This document shows, one piece after another, positions 1 through 6,462 of a stretch of DNA of 7,024 nt; position 1 is the first letter of the stretch, and every line of letters starts with the position of its first letter. The stretch comes from JBMSHD01 sp049416425 (GTDB lineage Bacteria > Pseudomonadota > Gammaproteobacteria > Francisellales > Francisellaceae): assembly GCA_049416425.1 (NCBI GenBank), contig JBMSHD010000104.1, positions 1-7,024 on the forward strand, in the 5' to 3' direction. The notes under the pieces are model-generated. The model ran no database searches. It saw nothing but the letters and a program-made list of their open reading frames with translations, and was not told the origin of the DNA. The position numbers and the translations under genes are program-made.

Positions 1-2
1 TT

Positions 3-578
3 CGATTTTGTATATGGATATACAAAATCTATTATGAGGCCCGAGGCACCCAGGGTAATAATGCTAGTTTAGACATATCGGCGGGACTCACCGATCAGAT
101 TTTAGATGGCAGCACCCACCTCGGCAATGTCTATCCCTCTCAGTTTTCCGACTGCCTGGAGACACAAGAACTCTGTCAGAAGATGACCGAGATATTGCGC
201 CAGGAAGGCGTCAGAGGCATGGTTGGTGTTGACCTTTTAATCAGAAGAATCGATGGTAAGATCATCCCTTATGTTCTTGAGGTCAATGCTCGCCAGACCG
301 GTGCCATCTATGCAGGATTTCTGGCTTATGAACTAAGAGGTCAATTGAAGCCATGGATAGGACATAACAACATCACCGTACCAGCCGGTACCGATCTGTA
401 CATGTATCAAGCCTATCTGGAATCAAAAAACGTGGCTTATCATCATGGCGATAGAGAAGGCATTATGATTATCTGTAATGGCAACATTGAGAACAATAAG
501 ATGATGATACTGATATTGGCTGAGAGTCGTGAGAGAACCTGGGAGCTACTTAAAATCGCCCAGGGCATGAAGCGATAA
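3..578 (+). CDS. ATP-grasp domain protein, C-terminal part (5' end outside window)
   Basis: The frame is open from the left edge to a TAA at 576-578, giving 191 visible codons; the internal ATG at 183 is not the real start, because coding-like sequence continues upstream without a stop. The fragment reads as the C-terminal half of an ATP-grasp fold. GVDLL places an acidic residue at fragment residue 77, and the segment LEVNARQTG at about 92-100 carries the E-x-N-x-R signature that binds Mg-ATP in this superfamily. The upstream stretch TQGNNASLDI fits the strand and loop before the active site. ATP-grasp enzymes join a carboxylate to an amine or thiol through an acylphosphate. The E-N-R segment followed by TGA loosely recalls PGM1-like peptide ligases, but the substrate-binding N-terminal part is missing, so no substrate can be named. 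The gene converges on lptB with only 5 bp between stop codons. The first few codons lie in a perfect palindrome and may be unreliable. Confidence 0.75.
   Translation, partial: RFCIWIYKIYYEARGTQGNNASLDISAGLTDQILDGSTHLGNVYPSQFSDCLETQELCQKMTEILRQEGVRGMVGVDLLIRRIDGKIIPYVLEVNARQTGAIYAGFLAYELRGQLKPWIGHNNITVPAGTDLYMYQAYLESKNVAYHHGDREGIMIICNGNIENNKMMILILAESRERTWELLKIAQGMKR
4..29. repeat. Perfect inverted repeat, 12-bp arms with 2-bp centre
   Basis: GATTTTGTATAT at 4-15 and its exact reverse complement ATATACAAAATC at 18-29 flank a GG centre. The repeat lies inside the reading frame of the ATP-grasp gene and a few bases from the sequence end. Such a long perfect palindrome is unusual in coding DNA, and its position suggests a contig-end fold-back artefact as readily as a real hairpin. 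Confidence 0.8.
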
Positions 579-583
579 TCCCG

Positions 584-1327
584 TTACATCTTAAACTGCT
601 CACCCAAATAGACTTTTCTGACCTGATCATTGGTCAAAATTTCGCTTGGCGTGCCTGAAGCAATCATGTTTCCAGCATTGACGATATAGGCACGCTCACA
701 GATATCGAGCGTCTCCCTGACATTATGATCGGTAATCAGCACACCAATGCCACGATTTTTAAGGTGAGTAATGATTTTCTTGATATCAATCACCGAAATG
801 GGATCAACACCGGCAAAAGGCTCATCCAGCAAGATAAATTCCGGCGACATCGCCAGCGCTCTGGCAATTTCAACGCGTCGCCGCTCTCCACCCGATAGGC
901 TCATTCCCATGCTGCTACGAATATGCTGAATGCTGAACTCATCAAGCAGATTCTCCAGAATTTTCATGCGCTGAATCTTGTTCAACTCTTTACGCGTTTC
1001 AAGCACAGCCAATATATTTTTCTCAACGCTTAATTTCCTAAATACCGAAGCTTCCTGCGGTAGATATCCAATACCAAGCCTGGCACGCCAGTGAATCGGC
1101 TGTTTGGTGATGTTCTCACCATTTAATAACACACGTCCACGATTCGGGCGAATCAGGCCAACTATCATGTAAAAAGACGTCGTCTTTCCCGCTCCATTGG
1201 GTCCCAAAAGCCCAACGATCTCACCGCTTTCAACCGTCATCGAAACATCATTGACTACCCAGCGTGATTTATAGCTTTTACCCAGATGCTCGGCTATCAG
1301 CACATGACTCTTTCGTTTTGTTTCCAT
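584..1327 (-). CDS. lptB: LPS export ABC transporter ATP-binding protein LptB
   Basis: LptB is the cytoplasmic ATPase of the LptB2FGC complex that pulls lipopolysaccharide from the inner membrane and drives it across the periplasm. All ABC ATPase motifs are present in order: Walker A GPNGAGKTT (42-50), Q-loop Q91, signature LSGGE (144-148), Walker B ILLDEP (165-170) with catalytic E169, and switch H201. F96 and R97 follow the Q-loop at the spacing of the LptFG-contacting pair F90/R91 of E. coli LptB; every motif is shifted by the same six residues, so the proteins align without gaps there. The length of 247 aa matches the family (about 241). The ATG follows the lptA stop by 4 bp, behind a purine-rich GAGAAG, which implies co-translation from the kdsC-lptCA transcript. 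The rpoN gene that follows lptB in many relatives is not here; a convergent ATP-grasp gene ends 5 bp away instead. Confidence 0.97.
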   Translation of the reverse strand: METKRKSHVLIAEHLGKSYKSRWVVNDVSMTVESGEIVGLLGPNGAGKTTSFYMIVGLIRPNRGRVLLNGENITKQPIHWRARLGIGYLPQEASVFRKLSVEKNILAVLETRKELNKIQRMKILENLLDEFSIQHIRSSMGMSLSGGERRRVEIARALAMSPEFILLDEPFAGVDPISVIDIKKIITHLKNRGIGVLITDHNVRETLDICERAYIVNAGNMIASGTPSEILTNDQVRKVYLGEQFKM

Positions 1328-1331
1328 AGCG

Positions 1332-2135
1332 CTATTTCTTCTCGTCTTTATTTTGCGGCAGATTATTTAAAATCACCGTTGCTCGCTGTCCAGTATTTGG
1401 CACCGTAACGAGCTTCGTTTTTGTATCATATAAGACTTTCTCACCGCTGAATTTATTACCACCACGGTCAATAAACGCATTGTTCGTGATCGTCAACAGA
1501 TGTTTGGAAAAATTAAAATTCATATCCTGACCCTGAGCATAGGTCTCCTCGTCATCCGATTTTGATGGCTGACTTTCCTGAGCTTTCCCGCTGACAGAAG
1601 GCAAGGAATAATATTTTGCCGTATAGTTATCGGTTGTCGAGAGATTCACCGTCTCGATCTGCTCATTATCTTCGGTAAAAGTCAATGTCAGCGTCTGACC
1701 CGACATAAAACGACAACCTTTTTGCCTCTCGCATATTTCTTTGGCCAAAGCCAGAGCCATTTTCTGTTTATCCGCATAATCATCGGCGACATTGCTTTTC
1801 TCAAAGCTATACTCAGGCAGACTCGTATCGAGTCCGGCGATGGGATGATTATCACACAGAATATTGGCACCTTTGGTTTGCATCACCAACACGTCCCCCT
1901 GGTAGATAAGCTTATGGTTCTCCTGGCTATATGACAGAGTATCACTGCAAATGGTAATCGGACCATCCGAGGTTGAGTTATCACCAAAGAGCTTTGCCGC
2001 ATTCATATCACCGTCTTCTGCGGCAATGCCATAGATCGGAAACAACAAAAGAGCCAGCAGCACAGCCCATAACGCTTTTACCCTTATCACTAAAACGACC
2101 TTCACACCATGATCCCATTTTTTTATTTTTTTCAT
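1332..2135 (-). CDS. lptA: Lipopolysaccharide transport periplasmic protein LptA (enlarged)
   Basis: LptA monomers stack into the beta-jellyroll bridge that carries LPS from LptC to the outer-membrane LptDE. At residues 1-39 there is a long basic n-region, a hydrophobic run (ALWAVLLALLLFPIYG) and a probable signal-peptidase site after IAA39. The OstA-type domain starts near PITICSDTLSY (about 59-69) and YQGDVLV (78-84), and ends with GQRATVIL, equivalent to the E. coli GKRVTTVLV strand. The protein has 267 aa against about 185 in E. coli. Most of the excess is an insertion around residues 97-141 between two early beta strands, plus a short acidic, serine-rich loop near 190. Four cysteines (63, 94, 135, 141) fall in the mature part, unlike E. 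coli LptA. I chose the ATG at 2133-2135 because AGGA (2146-2149) lies 10 nt upstream; a TTG at 2154-2156 overlapping the lptC stop would add seven residues and has a weaker site. Confidence 0.88.
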   Translation of the reverse strand: MKKIKKWDHGVKVVLVIRVKALWAVLLALLLFPIYGIAAEDGDMNAAKLFGDNSTSDGPITICSDTLSYSQENHKLIYQGDVLVMQTKGANILCDNHPIAGLDTSLPEYSFEKSNVADDYADKQKMALALAKEICERQKGCRFMSGQTLTLTFTEDNEQIETVNLSTTDNYTAKYYSLPSVSGKAQESQPSKSDDEETYAQGQDMNFNFSKHLLTITNNAFIDRGGNKFSGEKVLYDTKTKLVTVPNTGQRATVILNNLPQNKDEKK

Positions 2136-2145
2136 CAATCCCGAT

Positions 2146-2149
2146 TCCT
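2146..2149 (-). promoter_or_regulatory. Ribosome binding site deciding the lptA start
   Basis: The minus strand reads AAAAAGGAAT upstream of the ATG at 2135, with 10 nt between AGGA and the start. This site lies inside the frame that opens at the alternative TTG (2156), so it supports the shorter protein. Before that TTG only GAAAAG is seen, at greater distance. Confidence 0.55.
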
Positions 2150-2152
2150 TTT

Positions 2153-2755
2153 TCAATCTGTATTTTGCTTTTCAGCATTTTGGGCGTAATAACTTCTGAC
2201 GTGTGATAACAGTTTAAACTGTCCTTTATCTGGATAGGCAATCAAGCCTTTGGCCACTGTATTATTCCGAGTATCCGGCTGACTGATGACAACCCAGGCA
2301 TCCGTGGTCAGGAAATCTTTATTATTCCAGTAATTTGCGTGATCTGTCGTAATCTCAACGGGAATCCCCGTCCGCCCGGAGGCTGCATGCTTCACCACGA
2401 CATGGTCAAACAATGTGATTTTATTATTGTTCTGTGTCACTTTGGCATAATCTGAGGTGACATGCCAGGGTTTTTGCAACGGATCACTCGAATAAAACCA
2501 GGCATTGACGCCGGCAAAACGACTGTTTCCACTTTGCATACGCTCGGCCGTTTTTGCCGTGGCATCATAGGTAAGATAACCCTGTTCATTGATTCTTGTA
2601 TAGCTGACATCTTTGGCCTTATTGATGATAAAATCCTGAGGCAGATTTGAGGTTGCCAGTTGCTGCTCTGCTGATTTAATGGCAAGCCAGCTGCTTGAGC
2701 CGATAACAAGCCCCAATCCCAAGGTAAAAAACACAGAACGTTTGCTGAAAAACAT
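2153..2755 (-). CDS. lptC: LPS export system protein LptC
   Basis: LptC is the bitopic inner-membrane protein that receives LPS from LptB2FG and passes it to LptA. Residues about 8-26 (VFFTLGLGLVIGSSSWLAI) form an uncleaved N-terminal membrane anchor after a short basic start. The rest is a periplasmic LptC/YrbK domain, recognised by family-typical steps: GYLTYDATAKTAERM, KPWHVTSDYAKVTQNNNKI, LFDHVVV, VEITTDHANYW and FLTTDAWVVI. At 200 aa it is close to the E. coli length of 191. Its ATG overlaps the kdsC stop (TAATG), with GGTGAGG about 10 nt upstream, and its TGA at 2153-2155 lies just upstream of the lptA start. Sequence identity in this family is always low, so the assignment rests on the combination of anchor, domain pattern and position between kdsC and lptA. 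Confidence 0.93.
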   Translation of the reverse strand: MFFSKRSVFFTLGLGLVIGSSSWLAIKSAEQQLATSNLPQDFIINKAKDVSYTRINEQGYLTYDATAKTAERMQSGNSRFAGVNAWFYSSDPLQKPWHVTSDYAKVTQNNNKITLFDHVVVKHAASGRTGIPVEITTDHANYWNNKDFLTTDAWVVISQPDTRNNTVAKGLIAYPDKGQFKLLSHVRSYYAQNAEKQNTD

Positions 2756-3294
2756 TATTGAAGCGCCTCACCAGTATGGATAAAATCCTCTCGGATCTTA
2801 TCCATGAGTCCTTTTGCCATTAAAATCATCTCACAGACCTCGCGAACAGCGCCCCGTCCTCCTTTATGTTGACAGCTATAATCTGTTTTTTCTTTGACAA
2901 AAGAGATGGCATCGGCAGGAGATGCTGAAAAACCGGCGACCGAAATCAATGGCAGATCTGGCAGATCATCACCAATATAGGCGATATTTTCATGCCGAAG
3001 ACCATACTTTGCCCGCAAATCCTCAAAGGCTTTGATTTTATTTTTCTGCCCCTGATAAATATCACTAAAACCAAGCGCTTTGAAACGTCTGTCAACAATC
3101 GCTGAGCTCTTGCCGGTAATAATAGCGGTCTTGATGCCAAATTTCTGTAACAGCACAAGACCAAGCCCGTCTTTGACATCGAAATTTTTAAGCTCATCGC
3201 CCTCGTTGCTTAGAATGATTCGACCATCGCTCAGCACACCATCAACATCGAGAACCAGTAATTGTATTTTTTTCAATCTATTCATCAGACTCAT
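2755..3294 (-). CDS. kdsC: 3-deoxy-D-manno-octulosonate 8-phosphate phosphatase KdsC
   Basis: KdsC hydrolyses Kdo-8-phosphate to Kdo and phosphate in the cytoplasm, the third step in making the Kdo of the LPS inner core. It is a small cap-less HAD phosphatase. Visible motifs are DVDGVLSDG with nucleophile D16 and general acid D18, TGKSS (T60), the motif III lysine in the QGQKNK segment (81-86), and GDDLPDLPL (108-116) for Mg binding. The C-terminal GGRGAVREVCEMIL is the family tail that closes over the neighbouring active site in the tetramer. The length of 179 aa fits (E. coli 188). Motif II has TGK where many homologues have TGR. It is the first gene of the cluster leading to lptC. I kept the first ATG at 3294; a second ATG three codons in is equally possible, and neither has a clear Shine-Dalgarno. 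The usual upstream partner kdsD is absent. Confidence 0.95.
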   Translation of the reverse strand: MSLMNRLKKIQLLVLDVDGVLSDGRIILSNEGDELKNFDVKDGLGLVLLQKFGIKTAIITGKSSAIVDRRFKALGFSDIYQGQKNKIKAFEDLRAKYGLRHENIAYIGDDLPDLPLISVAGFSASPADAISFVKEKTDYSCQHKGGRGAVREVCEMILMAKGLMDKIREDFIHTGEALQ

Positions 3295-3367
3295 TTGTTT
3301 CGCTTACTTTCACTAAATCTAATGGCTCTTTACGCATTCTTCGTTGAAATGATAGCATCTAATCCAC

Positions 3368-3407
3368 CCCCTGACTCCCCTGAATCATAGGGAAAACAGG
3401 AAGGGGA
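3368..3407. repeat. Tandem CCCCTGA motif and short inverted repeat in the kdsC leader
   Basis: CCCCTGA occurs twice with a 9-bp period (3368-3374 and 3377-3383). The overlapping TCCCCT (3376-3381) is complementary to AGGGGA (3402-3407), which gives a 6-bp stem with a 20-nt loop. No U-tract follows on either strand. It could be a leader structure or a protein site; it could also be chance. Confidence 0.3.
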
Positions 3408-3460
3408 TTCTACGAATAACGCTAAAAGAGCTTTTCTTATTCACAGCACAACTGTCGTCT

Positions 3461-3469
3461 ATTTTAGCA
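3461..3469 (-). promoter_or_regulatory. Candidate extended -10 promoter for kdsC-lptCAB
   Basis: On the minus strand TGCTAAAAT combines the TGn extension with a five-of-six match to TATAAT. No good -35 hexamer is seen 16-18 bp upstream, which extended -10 promoters tolerate. Transcription from here would give a leader of about 160 nt before kdsC. Confidence 0.35.
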
Positions 3470-3515
3470 CGTTCAACATCAATTTATTTACTGTTTTCGG
3501 TCACTAATTTCACAA

Positions 3516-3528
3516 TATACTGTATACT
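3516..3528 (+). promoter_or_regulatory. Candidate -10 elements for the adenosyltransferase-trkA operon
   Basis: TATACT occurs twice, at 3516-3521 and 3523-3528, about 40 bp before the ATG at 3565. Each is a five-of-six match to the sigma-70 -10 box. The matching -35 positions are poor (GTCACT at 3500-3505 for the second copy), so the promoter is either weak, activator-dependent or elsewhere. Confidence 0.35.
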
Positions 3529-3564
3529 TAGCACCATCAAAATCACAGCTGTAAAATCAGGAAC

Positions 3565-4128
3565 ATGGGTTATCGATTATCAAAAATTTATACCAGAACC
3601 GGCGATGACGGCACCACTGCCCTATCCGATAATAAACGTATTTTAAAAAGTGATGATGTCATTGAACTGATCGGCACACTCGATGAACTAAATGCCGCCA
3701 TCGGTCTCATCCTCTGCTTTTCAGCTGACTTGATGATCAACCAATATCTTCATGATATTCAACAGCAGCTTTTCAATATTGGCGGTGAGATTTCCTATCC
3801 TCAGTTTAGCACTATCGATAAGCTTCAGGTTCAAACACTTGAGCAACAGATTGATGCCTTAAATAAGGATCTGCCGCCTTTGAAAGAATTTATTCTGCCC
3901 GGCGGCACAAAATCAGCCGCTTTTGCACATCAGGCCAGAACCATTGCCAGACGCTGTGAAAGAGCGCTGGTCAGACTCATGAGCCACAGCAGGCTCTCCA
4001 ATGCCTCAATTCTCCCCTTTATCAATCGTCTGTCTGATTTTCTATTTGTGCTGGCTCGCCATTTCAATCAGCATCAACAGTATCATGAGATTCACTGGCA
4101 CAGCCACAGAACAAAGGATAAATCATGA
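3565..4128 (+). CDS. PduO-type ATP:cob(I)alamin adenosyltransferase
   Basis: The enzyme transfers the adenosyl group of ATP to cob(I)alamin to form adenosylcobalamin (EC 2.5.1.17). The family, variously named PduO, MmaB or YvqK, is a trimeric five-helix bundle. Seen here are the N-terminal ATP loop IYTRTGDDGTT (8-18), GTLDELNAAIG (37-47), FILPGG (109-114), the arginine-rich helix HQARTIARRCER (122-133) and INRLSDFLFVLAR (153-165), all family hallmarks. The length of 187 aa is normal for a single-domain member. The start is supported by the typical MGxRLSKIYTRTGD opening. AGGA lies only 2 nt before the ATG, which is shorter than usual. The stop overlaps the trkA start (ATGA), so the two are probably co-translated. 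No other corrinoid or AdoCbl-dependent enzyme gene is in the window, so its client enzyme is unknown. Confidence 0.94.
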   Translation: MGYRLSKIYTRTGDDGTTALSDNKRILKSDDVIELIGTLDELNAAIGLILCFSADLMINQYLHDIQQQLFNIGGEISYPQFSTIDKLQVQTLEQQIDALNKDLPPLKEFILPGGTKSAAFAHQARTIARRCERALVRLMSHSRLSNASILPFINRLSDFLFVLARHFNQHQQYHEIHWHSHRTKDKS

Positions 4129-5498
4129 AAATCATCATTCTCGGAGCCGGTCAAGTCGGCACGTCACTGGCTAAGAACCTGCAACACGAACACGATATCA
4201 GCATCATCGACAAAGATGCGGTTAAGCTTCAAAAAATTCAGAATCACTTCGATGTTCGTACTATCTATGGCTCAGCCTCACATCCCAATATTCTCGATGA
4301 AGCTGGCGCCATCGACGCCGATATGATCATCGCCGTGACCAACAATGACGAGGTCAATATCGTCGCCTGCCAAATCGCCTATAGTCTTTATAAGATCCCG
4401 ACTAAAATCGCACGCTTGCGTAATAAAAATTACAGTCGCTATCCACAGATTTTCAATAATGACAACATCCCAATCGATCTTATCATCAATCCGGCTGAAC
4501 TTGTCACTCAACGACTCGTCAGACTCATCGAGCATCCAGGGAGTTTTCAGATTGTTGACTTTGGCAACTCCAGACTCCAAATCGCCGGTGTCACCGTCGA
4601 TGAAAGCTCACCGCTTATCGGCATGACCATTCGTGAATTTCGCCAGGAACTCCCCGATATCGATGCTCGAATTTTAGGTATATTTCGCCAAAAAAACAGC
4701 GTTGTTGTCACACCGGATACCATACTTCAAACCGATGATGATGTTTATTTTATCGCCGAACGTATCAATGTTCCTGCCATTATCGGGGAATTTCAGCCGA
4801 ATCAATCACCGATAAAGAAACTGTTTATCGCCGGTGGTGGCAATATCGGCATGTCATTGGCTAAAAAGCTTGAGAATGACTATCTGATCAAGATTATCGA
4901 AAGCAATTATGAGAGCTGTCATAAAGCCGCCGAGATGCTTAATAACACCACGGTACTGGCTGGCGATGCTTCAGATGCCGAGCTGTTAAATGCCGAGAGC
5001 ATCGAAGAGGCTGACTTATTCTGCGCCGTTACCAATGATGATGAAGCCAATATCATGTCGGCCATGCTCGCCAAAAAAATGGGGGTCGGCAGCACCATTG
5101 CGCTGGTCAACAGCTTAAGCTACGCCCAGCTTGTCGATGACACCTACAGCATTGATCGCGCCATCTCACCACAACGCATCACCATCGGCGTCATTCAGAC
5201 CTATTTACGAAAAGGCGATTTAATCAATATTCACTCGCTTTACTCAGGCAGCGCCGAAGCCATGGAAATCGTCGTCCACGGTGACGCCGCCAACTCACCG
5301 GTTGTCGGCAAAACCATCAAAGAGCTCAACCTTCCAAGCGCCGTCAGAATCGGCGCCATCATTCGCAACAATGAGGTGATGATCGCCCATGATCACTACG
5401 AGATATTATCCGATGATACCATTATTATCGCGGTGATGGATGTCAAACTCATTCCTCAGATTGAGAAATTATTCCAGGTATTGCCGGCATTTTTGTGA
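4125..5498 (+). CDS. trkA: Trk system potassium transporter peripheral subunit TrkA
   Basis: TrkA is the cytoplasmic nucleotide-binding ring that gates the TrkH/TrkG potassium channel. It has 457 aa (E. coli 458) and the full duplicated layout: a first RCK-N Rossmann domain (about 1-120) with GAGQVG at 7-12 and D29 at the end of the second strand; a first RCK-C (about 140-220); a second RCK-N (about 231-350) with GGGNIG at 237-242 and E259; and a second RCK-C (about 370-455). Acidic residues at both strand ends fit NAD(H) binding. The repeated AVTN-D-E-N motifs at 70-79 and 301-309 show the internal duplication. The ATG overlaps the upstream stop by 4 bp. No trkH or trkG is present, which is common because trkA is often unlinked. 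The stop lies 8 bp from the convergent lipoprotein gene. Confidence 0.97.
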   Translation: MKIIILGAGQVGTSLAKNLQHEHDISIIDKDAVKLQKIQNHFDVRTIYGSASHPNILDEAGAIDADMIIAVTNNDEVNIVACQIAYSLYKIPTKIARLRNKNYSRYPQIFNNDNIPIDLIINPAELVTQRLVRLIEHPGSFQIVDFGNSRLQIAGVTVDESSPLIGMTIREFRQELPDIDARILGIFRQKNSVVVTPDTILQTDDDVYFIAERINVPAIIGEFQPNQSPIKKLFIAGGGNIGMSLAKKLENDYLIKIIESNYESCHKAAEMLNNTTVLAGDASDAELLNAESIEEADLFCAVTNDDEANIMSAMLAKKMGVGSTIALVNSLSYAQLVDDTYSIDRAISPQRITIGVIQTYLRKGDLINIHSLYSGSAEAMEIVVHGDAANSPVVGKTIKELNLPSAVRIGAIIRNNEVMIAHDHYEILSDDTIIIAVMDVKLIPQIEKLFQVLPAFL

Positions 5499-5506
5499 TG
5501 CTTAAA

Positions 5507-6355
5507 TCAACGATTGTCTTGCTGTAATCGACTGCCATCGAAATAAAAGCGTCCATGATATATCGGATCACTCAGCTTTGACTCTCCATTGGCATCCTGC
5601 TCACATTTTGCATAGATCTTGACTTCATCACCTTGAGCCATCGTCGTTGCATCAAAACTGATCATATCTGTCTTCGCCGCCGCTGACATCGCCTGATCGA
5701 TTTTGTAAACCACCCTGTTATCGGTGAGAGTTGCTATTTTATTGAGCGCTTTGTCACTTAAGCTCAGCTTGGTATCTTTAGCAACAACAACGTAATAATC
5801 ATCAGAGCTCAAAGCCTGAGTTACATCTTTATATTGAACCTCATAAGGTGAATCGCTAAAGCGTGGCAGAATAAGCTTCATACTCTCACCAGTGCTGCTT
5901 ACTGGATCCTCGACCGTGTGGCTATGAAACTCAGTGCCATCATAGGAAATCCCTCCATTGCTCATCGTCATATGCAAAGCACCGCCGATCAACAATGCCT
6001 CACTCCCGTTATAGCTTAGCTCTAATTTGCAATTAAAGGCACTCATTACATTAAGCGTGGCAGGACAATTACCCACATTCACAGAAAATGGTGTCTGGTT
6101 TTCTGCAAAACTCTTGTTTATAGCGACCACGAATTCTGATGTTAAACCTTGATTATCATCGGCGGCGATGTTAAGACCATTGGGTGAATATTCAAGCGAC
6201 ATAGACGTCGTATCCCCATTTTCCAAAATCGTATCAGGAACCGTTATATCCATAGTCGCCGTTTTAGTACCATCTGACGATGTTGAACCACCACAGGCGG
6301 TTAATGCCAACGTCATACCAACTAACCCCATCAAGGCAATATTTTTTACTCTCAT
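5507..6355 (-). CDS. Predicted lipoprotein of unknown function
   Basis: I do not recognise this 282-aa protein. Residues 1-20 are a lipoprotein signal peptide: basic MRVKN, hydrophobic core, and lipobox LTAC with the lipidated cysteine at 21. The following residues are GG, not aspartate, so outer-membrane sorting is likely. A serine/threonine-rich linker (24-33) leads to a domain rich in short alternating polar and hydrophobic segments, probably beta-strands, such as LNIAADDN, CKLELSYNG and YVVVAKDTKLSL. Three cysteines remain in the mature part (97, 109, 251); 97 and 109 are close enough to form a disulfide. I see no enzyme motif and no transmembrane helix beyond the signal. The ATG has GGAGAG 7 nt upstream and a good sigma-70-like promoter. 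The gene appears monocistronic. A surface or cell-envelope role is only an inference from its location. Confidence 0.85.
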   Translation of the reverse strand: MRVKNIALMGLVGMTLALTACGGSTSSDGTKTATMDITVPDTILENGDTTSMSLEYSPNGLNIAADDNQGLTSEFVVAINKSFAENQTPFSVNVGNCPATLNVMSAFNCKLELSYNGSEALLIGGALHMTMSNGGISYDGTEFHSHTVEDPVSSTGESMKLILPRFSDSPYEVQYKDVTQALSSDDYYVVVAKDTKLSLSDKALNKIATLTDNRVVYKIDQAMSAAAKTDMISFDATTMAQGDEVKIYAKCEQDANGESKLSDPIYHGRFYFDGSRLQQDNR

Positions 6356-6376
6356 TATTTCTCTCCAATTTAACTC

Positions 6377-6407
6377 GATTCACTTTGCATTATTTGCATA
6401 ATGAATC
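6377..6407 (-). promoter_or_regulatory. Hairpin in the lipoprotein 5' leader
   Basis: CATTAT (6388-6393) and ATAATG (6398-6403) form a perfect 6-bp stem around a 4-nt loop. A second pair, GATTCA (6377-6382) and TGAATC (6402-6407), overlaps the right arm and offers a competing, longer-range fold. The element sits about 20-50 nt upstream of the ATG, downstream of the promoter, where it could affect translation or mRNA stability or be an operator. Confidence 0.4.
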
Positions 6408-6462
6408 ACATAGAAAACAATAAACTTCACGGACATCTCTCTCAATTAAAAATGTCAGCCTG

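Larger units (their letters stand above)
3295..3564. other. Divergent control region between kdsC and the adenosyltransferase gene
   Basis: This 270-bp gene-free stretch holds the putative promoters of both transcripts. I see candidate -10 elements in both directions, a tandem CCCCTGA motif, and a possible weak hairpin in the kdsC leader. I looked for a cobalamin riboswitch because of the neighbouring corrinoid gene, but found no B12-box-like sequence. No small ORF in it looks convincing. Confidence 0.6.

Noticed and set aside
183..185. ATG at 183 as a true gene start for the ATP-grasp protein.
   Set aside because: The frame continues upstream to the window edge with protein-like sequence, and a start here would cut the ATP-grasp fold in half.
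3516..3545. LexA-like box around CTGTATACTTAG.
   Set aside because: The required CAG half at the right spacing is absent (CACC is found instead).
3495..3564. Cobalamin riboswitch upstream of the adenosyltransferase gene.
   Set aside because: No B12-box-like GCCACTG sequence, and the spacer is AT-rich without the expected long stems.
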